The notes below the pieces were generated by a model. That model made no database searches and was not told the DNA's origin. It worked only from the letters and a program-made list of their open reading frames with translations. Below, in pieces: positions 1-4,871 of a stretch of DNA of 13,016 nucleotides; the first letter of the stretch is position 1; each line of letters opens with the position of its first letter. The position numbers and the translations under genes were made by a program. Source of the DNA: Thiomonas sp. (GTDB taxonomy: Bacteria > Pseudomonadota > Gammaproteobacteria > Burkholderiales > Burkholderiaceae_C); assembly GCA_027451915.1 (NCBI GenBank), contig DAIDHU010000588.1, positions 1 to 13,016 of the forward strand. Direction: 5' to 3'.

Positions 1-9
1 GGGGCCGGG

Positions 10-50
10 ATCGAAAAAAATTCGCGGCGACAGCGATGAAATCGAAAAAA
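10..50. repeat. Two phased A-tract repeats (ATCGAAAAAA)
   Basis: The ten-base word ATCGAAAAAA occurs at 10-19 and again at 41-50. The start-to-start distance is 31 bp, close to three helical turns. In such GC-rich DNA two in-phase A-tracts should bend the helix, and they lie about 85-125 bp upstream of the expected transcription start of the cold-shock gene. A role as a curved or protein-bound upstream element is inference. The rest of 1-120 shows no convincing gene. Confidence 0.4.
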
Positions 51-120
51 GCCAGGCGCGTCGGTCGCCGCGGCGCAGCACGCGCCCGGCGCACGCGGGC
101 CCCTGCGGGCAACGCAAAGG

Positions 121-129
121 TGATACAAT
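121..129 (+). promoter_or_regulatory. Extended -10 promoter for the cold-shock gene
   Basis: TGATACAAT (121-129) is a TGn extended -10 followed by TACAAT, which matches TATAAT at five of six positions. No good -35 is seen at the normal spacing, as is common with extended -10 promoters. Transcription would start near 136, leaving a leader of about 190 bases before the csp start codon. This resembles the roughly 160-base leader known for E. coli cspA. Confidence 0.5.
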
Positions 130-135
130 CCGACG

Positions 136-323
136 CATAGATTCGCACAAGACCGTTCTTCCAAGGTCTCGTCTGCAGCCCCGCAGGCCTTCCCCGGGCC
201 CAGTTTCGCGAGCGGCTCGCTTCAGCCCCACCCCCAGCTGATAGTTCTTGAGTGTTTCTGTCTCCGGTAGCGCGTGTTGCGCCCGGAGTATGTTTGTTCA
301 TCTTTCATTTCCAAGGAAACACC
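136..323 (+). promoter_or_regulatory. Long structured 5' leader of the cold-shock mRNA
   Basis: The stretch between the inferred start of transcription and the csp ATG has no gene but several hairpins. AGACC/GGTCT pairs 150-154 with 165-169. GCGAG/CTCGC pairs 208-212 with 216-220. The strongest is CTCCGG plus GCGC (262-267, 270-273) pairing with GCGC plus CCGGAG (279-282, 283-288), a 10-bp stem with a two-base bulge and a GTGTT loop. It ends 35 bases before the ATG and leaves the Shine-Dalgarno (AAGGAA, 313-318) in a U-rich single strand. Long foldable leaders that change structure with temperature are known for cspA-type mRNAs; that this one does so is inference. Confidence 0.45.
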
Positions 324-536
324 ATGACGATTCAGACCGGCACCGTGAAGTGGTTCAACGACGGCAAGGGCTTCGGCTTCATCGCTCCCAGCGATGGCGG
401 CAAGGACCTGTTCGCGCACCACAGCGAAATCCGCAACGACGGCGGCTTCCGCACGCTGGCCGAAGGCGCGAACGTGCAATTCGAGGTCAAGAGCGGCCCC
501 AAGGGTCCGCAGGCCACGAACATCCGCGCCATCTGA
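324..536 (+). CDS. CspA-family cold-shock protein (70 aa)
   Basis: This is a single cold-shock domain protein, the usual 65-72 aa for bacterial CspA-type RNA/ssDNA chaperones that melt mRNA structure. RNP1 is seen as KGFGFI (residues 15-20) and RNP2 as LFAHHS (29-34), with GTVKWFN at 6-12 and the typical GPKGPQATNI end. In RNP2 the second aromatic residue, Phe in E. coli CspA (VFVHFS), is His here. The start at 324 is chosen because AAGGAA lies five bases upstream; the in-frame ATG further up (252) would add an unrelated 24-residue tail. The gene is monocistronic, with its own promoter, a long leader and a terminator at 582-611. Which csp paralogue it is, and whether it is cold-induced, cannot be told from the sequence. 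Confidence 0.95.
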   Translation: MTIQTGTVKWFNDGKGFGFIAPSDGGKDLFAHHSEIRNDGGFRTLAEGANVQFEVKSGPKGPQATNIRAI

Positions 537-581
537 GGGCCTCTGGCCCCCGGGGTTCGGGCCTGGCCCGACCCGCGCGAC

Positions 582-611
582 AAAGCCTCGCCAGCTCGCG
601 AGGCTTTTTTT
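582..611 (+). terminator. Rho-independent terminator of the csp gene
   Basis: A perfect 10-bp stem, AAAGCCTCGC (582-591) with GCGAGGCTTT (598-607), encloses a six-base loop and runs into seven consecutive T (605-611). It starts 45 bases after the csp stop. On the minus strand the stem is followed by only three T, so it is at best a weak stop for the convergent small-protein operon. Confidence 0.9.
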
Positions 612-638
612 CGGCCGGCGCGCGCGGCGCGGCCGGCT

Positions 639-658
639 CAGGCCCCTCCCGGGGCCTG
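639..658 (-). terminator. GC-rich hairpin just after the small-protein operon
   Basis: CAGGCCCC (639-646) pairs perfectly with GGGGCCTG (651-658) around a four-base loop. Read on the minus strand it begins five bases after the stop codon of the last small exported gene. There is no T-run after it, so it is either a non-canonical (Rho-assisted) end or a 3'-stabilising hairpin. The intrinsic csp terminator lies just beyond. Confidence 0.35.
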
Positions 659-663
659 TCCGC

Positions 664-984
664 TCAGGGGTGGCGGTCGGCGAACACGGCCGCGCGGTAC
701 ACTTCCGCGCGCGCCTGCAACGCCAGCTGGATCGCGCGCCCGCGGTGCCCGCCGAAGCCGTCATCGCCATTGCGCGCCGCCCGCAACTGGGCGATCTGCG
801 CGTCGATGGTCCGCATCGCCGCGATCAGATGGGGATGCCCGTCCAGCGATGAGCGAGGGTGCGGCACCACCACCACCGGGCGCTGCACGGGAGGCGCCTG
901 CACGCAGCCGGCCAGCCCGGCGCCCGCGGCGAGCAGCAGCCAGGCGGTGGCGAGGCGCCGCCAGGCGCGGGCACGCTCAATCAC
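664..984 (-). CDS. Small lipoprotein, paralogue of the upstream 95-aa protein (106 aa)
   Basis: The function is unknown. The protein has a basic N-terminus, a hydrophobic stretch (about residues 11-23) and a lipobox LAGC (24-27), so it should be a lipidated envelope protein. A Pro/Val-rich linker (30-43) leads to a 57-residue domain starting HPHL (50-53) with FGGHR (77-81) and ending FADRHP. That domain is 54% identical without gaps, by hand count, to the C-terminal domain of the gene directly upstream, so the two arose by tandem duplication. I chose a GTG start at 984: it overlaps the upstream stop in the string GTGATTGA and puts the signal peptide at the N-terminus. An ATG further upstream at 1086 would add 34 residues ahead of the signal sequence. 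It is the last gene of a four-gene minus-strand cluster. The start codon is the least certain part. Confidence 0.75.
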   Translation of the reverse strand: MIERARAWRRLATAWLLLAAGAGLAGCVQAPPVQRPVVVVPHPRSSLDGHPHLIAAMRTIDAQIAQLRAARNGDDGFGGHRGRAIQLALQARAEVYRAAVFADRHP

Positions 985-1264
985 GATGGTGATCCGCGAA
1001 ACGCGCGGACTCGCGGATCTCCCGCCGCGCCTGCGCCAGCAGTCGCATGGCGCGGTCTCGGTGGCCGCCGAAGGCCGCCGGGCCATTGCTGGCCGCGCGC
1101 AGTTGCATCATGGCCTGGTAGGCCTCGCGGTCGGCCGCGACCAGATGCGGATGGTCATCCAAATCCGCGTAGGCGACGCCCGCGGCCAGGCCCAGGCCCA
1201 GCAGGGTGGCGGCGGCAACGGCGCGGCGCAGGCCGCGCGAGTGGAACTTCGGGAGCTTGTTCAT
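977..1264 (-). CDS. Small exported protein with HPHL/FGGHR domain (95 aa)
   Basis: The function is unknown. A basic n-region (MNKLPKFHSRGLRR) and a hydrophobic core (14-30) end in AYA, with cleavage expected after residue 33. The mature protein is then about 62 residues. It starts acidic (DLDD), followed by HPHL (38-41), LRAASNG (55-61), FGGHR (65-69) and FADHH at the end. It has no lipobox, whereas the paralogue downstream does, so one copy should be soluble in the periplasm and the other membrane-anchored. No Shine-Dalgarno precedes the ATG, but TACGAT lies six bases upstream (1271-1276), which suggests an internal promoter and a leaderless message. The 75 bases between this gene and the 51-aa lipoprotein gene upstream hold nothing else I recognise. 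Confidence 0.8.
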   Translation of the reverse strand: MNKLPKFHSRGLRRAVAAATLLGLGLAAGVAYADLDDHPHLVAADREAYQAMMQLRAASNGPAAFGGHRDRAMRLLAQARREIRESARFADHHRD

Positions 1265-1270
1265 CGTCGG

Positions 1271-1276
1271 ATCGTA
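1271..1276 (-). promoter_or_regulatory. Possible -10 hexamer six bases before the 95-aa gene
   Basis: Read on the minus strand, TACGAT (four of six matches to TATAAT) is followed by six bases and then the ATG at 1264. There is no purine-rich Shine-Dalgarno. The spacing fits transcription starting at or next to the A of the start codon. The same layout recurs at three other genes in this window. No -35 match was found. Confidence 0.3.
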
Positions 1277-1339
1277 AGGGTTCTGGATCAGGAAGAGGGC
1301 GGGCGCGCTCGGCTGTTCAGGGTTCGGATGCTCCGCGGC

Positions 1340-1495
1340 TCAGCGGTCGTCATCGCCGCCCCGATGCCAGGGGCCGGGGTGATAGCCGTAGTAGCCGGGG
1401 CCGGGCACGAGCACATAGCAGCCACCCAGGCTGAGCAGCAGGCTGGCGGCCAGCAGCGCGCCGACCAGGCGCCGCAGGCGTCGATGCGGGCTCAT
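1340..1495 (-). CDS. Very small lipoprotein (51 aa)
   Basis: A short ORF that size cut-offs easily miss. It has an Arg-rich start (MSPHRRLRR), a hydrophobic core (10-23) and a clear lipobox LGGC (23-26). The mature lipoprotein is only 26 residues: a Tyr/Gly/Pro stretch (YVLVPGPGYYGYHPGP) followed by a charged tail ending GGDDDR. Its ATG overlaps the TGA of the 111-aa gene upstream as ATGA, so it is probably translated by coupling. Short Tyr/Gly/Pro-rich lipoproteins next to other exported proteins are common in proteobacteria but have no established function. The signal peptide and the coupling make this a real gene rather than a chance ORF. Confidence 0.75.
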   Translation of the reverse strand: MSPHRRLRRLVGALLAASLLLSLGGCYVLVPGPGYYGYHPGPWHRGGDDDR

Positions 1496-1827
1496 CGCCC
1501 CACCTGGTGGCTGATGGCGTTTTCCTGCTGGTTCAGGCCTGCCTGCTGCGCCTTGGTGATGTAGCCGCCGTTGCTGCGGGCCATGGTGCGCTGCTCCAGG
1601 CGCGTGTTGCGCACCTGGGCGTGCAGGTTGCGCGCCTGCGCCCCCGTGAGCTCGCCTTCGCGGCGTTCATGGCGAATGCGCGCGTTCAGATGCTGGGTGC
1701 GGTCGAGCACCTGGTCGCGACGCGGATGCGCCCGCTCCCAGGAGGCGCCTGCGTGGGCGGCGGGGGCGAGCGCGCCCAGCGCGAGTGCGCACAGCAAGGC
1801 CGGTGCGGGAAGGTTTCGTCGGTTCAT
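1492..1827 (-). CDS. Exported small hydrophilic protein with HPRR motif (111 aa)
   Basis: A signal peptide (hydrophobic core about 8-23, cleavage expected after AHA at residue 26) is followed by about 85 very polar, helix-prone residues. Landmarks are HPRR (34-37), the charged REGELTGAQARNLH (56-69) and ITKAQQAGLNQQENAISHQ near the end. I recall this pattern as a recurrent unnamed family of proteobacterial periplasmic proteins; no function is established. The start at 1827 is preferred because GGAG lies seven bases upstream and the signal peptide begins there; the longer frame to 1962 adds 45 residues unlike a coding N-terminus. It is the first gene of the four-gene cluster and overlaps the 51-aa lipoprotein gene by ATGA. 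The promoter should lie in 1828-1974, where no strong -35/-10 pair was seen. Confidence 0.8.
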   Translation of the reverse strand: MNRRNLPAPALLCALALGALAPAAHAGASWERAHPRRDQVLDRTQHLNARIRHERREGELTGAQARNLHAQVRNTRLEQRTMARSNGGYITKAQQAGLNQQENAISHQVGR

Positions 1828-1910
1828 GAAGGGACTCCGCAAGGTGGGCGATCGGAACAATCGGCATGCATTGGAGGCCATAACGCGATGCGCGCGCGCA
1901 TCCGCGACAG

Positions 1911-1968
1911 GCACCGGCTCCAAATTGCAAGAAAGTGTGACGAAATCAAGCCGGACTTGCACCGGCTC
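1911..1968. repeat. Direct repeat GCACCGGCTC upstream of the small-protein cluster
   Basis: GCACCGGCTC occurs at 1911-1920 and 1959-1968, 48 bp apart. Both copies lie between the end of the GMC oxidoreductase gene and the start of the exported small-protein cluster; the second copy sits just 7 bases short of the GMC stop codon. It could be a pair of regulator half-sites, or chance in GC-rich DNA. Confidence 0.25.
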
Positions 1969-1974
1969 GCCGCC

Positions 1975-3582
1975 TCAGCCGCGCGCGGCGTCGGCGCGGA
2001 TCATGTCCACCGCCTTCTCGGCCATCATGATGGCCGGAGCATTGGTGTTGCCCGAAACCAGTGTGGGCATGGCCGAGCAGTCGACCACGCGCAGGCCCCG
2101 CACGCCGTGCACGCGCAGGCGCGCGTCGACCACCGCCAGCGCGTCCGTGCCCATGCGGCAGGTGCCGCTGGGGTGGAAGATGGTGGCGCCGTTGTCGCGG
2201 CAGAACTCGAGCAGCGAGGCGTCGTCCTCCACCTGCGGCCCCGGCTTGACCTCGCGTTTGACGTAGGGGCGCATGGCCGGCGAGGCGGCGATGGAGCGCG
2301 CCGCGCGCAGCGCGGCCACGGCGGTGCGGCGGTCCAGGTCGGTGGCCAGGTAGTTGGGCTGCATCGACGGGGGCTCGAGGGGGTCGGTGCTGCGGATGCG
2401 CACGCGGCCTCGCGACTGCGGGCGCAGCTGGCACACCGACAGCGTGAAGCCCGAGAACGGGTGCACCGCGCCGCCCGCCATGTCGGCCGACAGCGTGGCC
2501 ACGTGGAACTGAATGTCCGGCGTGGCCGACTCCTCGGGCAGCGCGCGCATGAAGCAACCCCCCTGGTTGATGCCCACGGCCAGGGGGCCGCTGCGCGCGA
2601 ACAGCCATTGCAGGCCCAGTCGCGTGCGCCCGTACAGGCTGCGCAACTGATCGTTGGTGGTGATGGGGCGGGTGCACTCGTAGATCAGGCGCATCTGCAG
2701 GTGGTCCTGCAGGTTCTCGCCGACCCCCGGCAGGTCCACCGCCACCGGGATGCCCAGGCTGCGCAAATGGTCCGCGGGCCCGATGCCCGACAACTGCAGC
2801 AACTGCGGCGACAGCAGCGCGCCCGCGCTGAGCAGCACCTCGCCCTCGCAGCGTGCCTCGCACATGCGCCCATGGCGCAGGTAGCGCACGCCCACCGCGC
2901 GGTCGCCCTCCAGAATCAGCGAGGTGGCCTGTGCCTGGGTGAGCACGCGCAGATTGGGACGCGAGCGCGCCGGGGCGAGGTAGGCCTTGGCGGCGCTGCA
3001 GCGCCAGCCGCGCCAGGTGGTGAGCTGGTAGTAGCCGGCGCCTTCCTGGCGCGCGCCGTTGAAATCCTCCGTGCGCGGAACACCCTGTTGCGCGGCGCCC
3101 GCGATGAAGGCCTCGATGAGTTCGTGGCGCGCGCCGACGTCGGAGACTTTGAGCGGGCCGTCGCCGCCGTGGAAGGTGCTGGCTCCGCGCTGGTTGTGCT
3201 CGCTCCGAATGAAGTACGGCAATACCTGGTCGTAGCCCCAGCCTTCATTGCCCAGCTCGGCCCAATGCTCATAGTCTTCTCGCTGGCCGCGGATGTAGAT
3301 CAGGCCATTGATCGAGCTCGATCCTCCCAGGGTCTTGCCCCGCGGCCAGTAGATGCGCCGCCCGTTCATGTTCGGGTCGGGATCGGTGTGGAAGCACCAG
3401 TTGTAGCGCTTGCTCCACATGGTCTTGCCGTAGCCGATGGGCAGGTGGATCCAGAAAGATCGGTCGGCCGGCCCGGCCTCGAGCAACAGCACGCGCGTGT
3501 GGGGATCCTCGCTCAGCCTGCCCGCCAGCGTCGAACCCGCGGACCCCGCGCCTACTACGATGTAGTCGAACTGCTCAGCCAT
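1975..3582 (-). CDS. GMC-family FAD-dependent oxidoreductase (535 aa)
   Basis: This is a glucose-methanol-choline oxidoreductase, probably a choline-dehydrogenase/alcohol-dehydrogenase-like enzyme oxidising an alcohol to an aldehyde. The FAD-binding Rossmann motif is VVGAGSAG (9-16) with the acidic end of the ADP-ribose strand at LLLEAG (32-37). GMC signature 1 is PRGKTLGGSSSING (80-93) and signature 2 is GALLSPQLLQLSGIG (254-268). The catalytic pair is His470 in HPSGTCRMG and Asn514 in GNTNAP, the His/Asn arrangement of choline oxidases and dehydrogenases. Length is normal. No signal peptide or membrane segment is seen, so it is cytoplasmic and must pass electrons to oxygen or a quinone. GAGGAG eight bases before the ATG supports the start. 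It is divergent from an IclR regulator with a shared 130-bp promoter region. The substrate cannot be read from the sequence. Confidence 0.93.
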   Translation of the reverse strand: MAEQFDYIVVGAGSAGSTLAGRLSEDPHTRVLLLEAGPADRSFWIHLPIGYGKTMWSKRYNWCFHTDPDPNMNGRRIYWPRGKTLGGSSSINGLIYIRGQREDYEHWAELGNEGWGYDQVLPYFIRSEHNQRGASTFHGGDGPLKVSDVGARHELIEAFIAGAAQQGVPRTEDFNGARQEGAGYYQLTTWRGWRCSAAKAYLAPARSRPNLRVLTQAQATSLILEGDRAVGVRYLRHGRMCEARCEGEVLLSAGALLSPQLLQLSGIGPADHLRSLGIPVAVDLPGVGENLQDHLQMRLIYECTRPITTNDQLRSLYGRTRLGLQWLFARSGPLAVGINQGGCFMRALPEESATPDIQFHVATLSADMAGGAVHPFSGFTLSVCQLRPQSRGRVRIRSTDPLEPPSMQPNYLATDLDRRTAVAALRAARSIAASPAMRPYVKREVKPGPQVEDDASLLEFCRDNGATIFHPSGTCRMGTDALAVVDARLRVHGVRGLRVVDCSAMPTLVSGNTNAPAIMMAEKAVDMIRADAARG

Positions 3583-3679
3583 CCAGCCGCTCCTCGATGC
3601 CTTGTTGTGGGCCTGCCCGCGAGGGGAGCGCCCCGGATCTCGCCAGACCCTCTGGATGGAATGGTAGTTTGGTTAAAAG

Positions 3680-3696
3680 TGGAACGCAACGTTTCA
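3680..3696. promoter_or_regulatory. IclR-type operator palindrome between the GMC and iclR-like genes
   Basis: TGGAACG (3680-3686) and CGTTTCA (3690-3696) form an inverted repeat around CAA, with six of seven positions matching. The outer TGGAA half-site resembles the E. coli IclR consensus (TGGAAAT-N-ATTTCCA). It ends 16 bases before the regulator ATG. It also overlaps a TTGAAA sequence (3694-3699, minus strand) that could be the -35 of the oxidoreductase promoter. Binding here could control both genes. This is inferred from position and pattern only. Confidence 0.45.
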
Positions 3697-3712
3697 AAAA
3701 CACTTTTTCGAC

Positions 3713-4519
3713 ATGTCCGAGACAACTGTCATTCCCGCACGCTTCGCCCACGCCCCGGAAGGCTCCGACAGCGGCTCCACGAGTTCGTCCGCCGAGCGCA
3801 GCCTGCGCCTGCTGTCCTTCATCGCGGATGCGGGGCGGGCGCTCAGCCTGGCCGAGCTGGCGCAGGCGCTGGGCCTGCCCAAGGCCACGGCCCACCGTTT
3901 GTGCAATCAGTTGCTGGAACTGGGCTATATCGTTCGGGACATCGACGAGCGCCACTTCGCCGTGGGCCCGGCCCTGCGCAAGCTGGCCTTCGACTCCCTT
4001 TCGCACTCGACGGTGCGGGGCCTGCGCCACGCGGTGCTCACGGACCTGGTCGAGCGCGTGGGCGAGACCTGCAACTTCACCACCCTGGACGGCGTGGAGG
4101 TGATGTACCTCGATCGCGTGGAGGCGCCGTGGCCCTGGCGCCTGACCCTCGATGTGGGCGTGCACGTTCCGCTGCACTGCACGGCCAGCGGCAAGTTGTT
4201 CCTGGCCTCGATGAGCAGGGAGCGGCGTTCGCGCGTGCTGGGCCAGCTCACCCTGCGCTCGCTCACCGCCAATACCCTGACCGATGCCGCGGCCTTGCGC
4301 GCCGATTGCGAACGCATCGCGGAGCGCGGCTATTCGGTGGACAACGAGGAGTTCATCCCCGGCCTGGTCGCGGTGGCCGTGCCGGTGCGCGACCGCTCCG
4401 GCGAAACGCGCGCGGCCATGGCCGTGCACGCGCCGGTGGCCCGCATGTCGCTGGCGCAGATGCTGGAGCATCTGCCCGCGCTGCAGGAAGCGGCCGCGCG
4501 CATGACCGAGTTGCTTTGA
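3713..4519 (+). CDS. IclR-family transcriptional regulator (268 aa)
   Basis: A DNA-binding regulator with the usual IclR layout. After a Ser-rich tail of about 25 residues, a winged helix-turn-helix (about 27-85) includes LSLAELAQALGLPKATAHRL (45-64), the recognition segment. An IclR effector-binding domain (about 100-262) shows GETCNFTTLDG (117-127), PLHCTASGK (153-161) and a late NEEFIPGLVAVAVPV (211-225). Such proteins bind small metabolites and repress or activate adjacent catabolic genes. It is transcribed away from the GMC oxidoreductase gene and probably regulates it and itself through the palindrome at 3680-3696. There is no Shine-Dalgarno before the ATG, but the domain begins soon after and an upstream start is not supported. 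The effector is unknown. Confidence 0.93.
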   Translation: MSETTVIPARFAHAPEGSDSGSTSSSAERSLRLLSFIADAGRALSLAELAQALGLPKATAHRLCNQLLELGYIVRDIDERHFAVGPALRKLAFDSLSHSTVRGLRHAVLTDLVERVGETCNFTTLDGVEVMYLDRVEAPWPWRLTLDVGVHVPLHCTASGKLFLASMSRERRSRVLGQLTLRSLTANTLTDAAALRADCERIAERGYSVDNEEFIPGLVAVAVPVRDRSGETRAAMAVHAPVARMSLAQMLEHLPALQEAAARMTELL

Positions 4520-4542
4520 GCGGTTTTCGGGACCCCACCGCC

Positions 4543-4571
4543 TAGGGATTACCCTATGATTCGGGTAAACC
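4543..4571 (+). promoter_or_regulatory. Promoter with -10 inside an inverted repeat
   Basis: GGATTACCC (4546-4554) and GGGTAAACC (4563-4571) are inverted repeats with one mismatch, separated by TATGATTC. TATGAT (4555-4560) is a five-of-six -10 hexamer and lies exactly in the spacer. A second, tighter symmetry, TAGGG-N4-CCCTA (4543-4556), overlaps it. Transcription would start near 4567 and reach GAGG (4574-4577) and the ATG at 4584. Protein bound to the repeat would cover the -10, as a repressor does. No candidate regulator can be named; the IclR-like protein next door has a different palindrome. Confidence 0.45.
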
Positions 4572-4583
4572 ATGAGGCACATC

Positions 4584-4811
4584 ATGCAATCCCGTTCCGC
4601 AAGCTCCTTGTTTCCCGCCGCCGCGCAAGCCTGCGCGCCCGCCACCCCGACCCTGCTGCGCCGCGGCGCGTGGCTGCCGGATGCGCCCCGCGGCACCGCC
4701 GGGCAGGCCCTGCGCCCGGTCACCGTCACCGGCCAGCCGGTGCGCGAGGTCCTGCGCGGACTGCTGGCGATGCTCCAGCGTGCGCGCGCACTGAACTCCC
4801 ACGCTGTGTAA
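4584..4811 (+). CDS. Hypothetical small basic protein (75 aa)
   Basis: Not recognised. The ORF lies alone between the IclR gene and the RpfE-type gene. I chose the ATG at 4584 because GAGG lies seven bases before it and a good -10 (TATGAT, 4555-4560) fits; an in-frame ATG at 4572 would add four residues. The N-terminal 25 residues are Ala/Ser/Pro-rich with no clear signal sequence. Residues 26-50 contain LRRGAWLPDAPRG and LRPVTVTGQPV, and 52-71 look like one amphipathic helix (VREVLRGLLAMLQRARAL). The net charge is positive. The evidence that it is expressed is the promoter and ribosome-binding site, not similarity. It could be a small regulator or a young gene. Confidence 0.5.
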   Translation: MQSRSASSLFPAAAQACAPATPTLLRRGAWLPDAPRGTAGQALRPVTVTGQPVREVLRGLLAMLQRARALNSHAV

Positions 4812-4823
4812 ACAGGGTGGGTC

Positions 4824-4843
4824 GGACCGGCGGGCGCCGGTCC
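4824..4843 (+). terminator. GC hairpin after the 75-aa ORF
   Basis: GGACCGGC (4824-4831) pairs perfectly with GCCGGTCC (4836-4843) around GGGC, 12 bases after the TAA. There is no T-run, so it is not a standard intrinsic terminator. It also occupies the -35 region of the next gene's presumed promoter. Confidence 0.3.
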
Positions 4844-4859
4844 CCTGCGGCCTGCGGCT

Positions 4860-4865
4860 GATAAT
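4860..4865 (+). promoter_or_regulatory. -10 hexamer placed for a leaderless RpfE-type mRNA
   Basis: GATAAT (4860-4865, five of six to TATAAT) is followed by six bases and then the ATG at 4872. There is no room for a ribosome-binding site if transcription starts seven bases after the -10. The simplest reading is a leaderless transcript beginning at the start codon. No -35 was found. Confidence 0.45.
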
Positions 4866-4871
4866 GCAGGC

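Noticed and set aside
36..140. 34-codon Arg/Lys-rich ORF upstream of csp
   Set aside because: No Shine-Dalgarno, it runs through the csp promoter, and its composition is what GC-rich DNA gives by chance.
252..536. Longer csp start with a 24-residue N-terminal extension
   Set aside because: The extension is translated from the structured leader and has no family match; AAGGAA sits correctly before the ATG at 324.
222..770. 182-codon ORF on the minus strand opposite csp
   Set aside because: It is antisense to csp, its terminator and the small-lipoprotein end; no motif or start signal supports it.
1936..1948. TGTGA-like half of a CRP site upstream of the small-protein cluster
   Set aside because: The second half-site does not match TCACA, so it is not a credible CRP operator.
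1507..4545. A 1012-codon open frame on the plus strand
   Set aside because: It runs antisense to the GMC oxidoreductase and small-protein genes and then overlaps the IclR gene in another frame; the translation is His/Arg/Ala-rich without recognisable domains.
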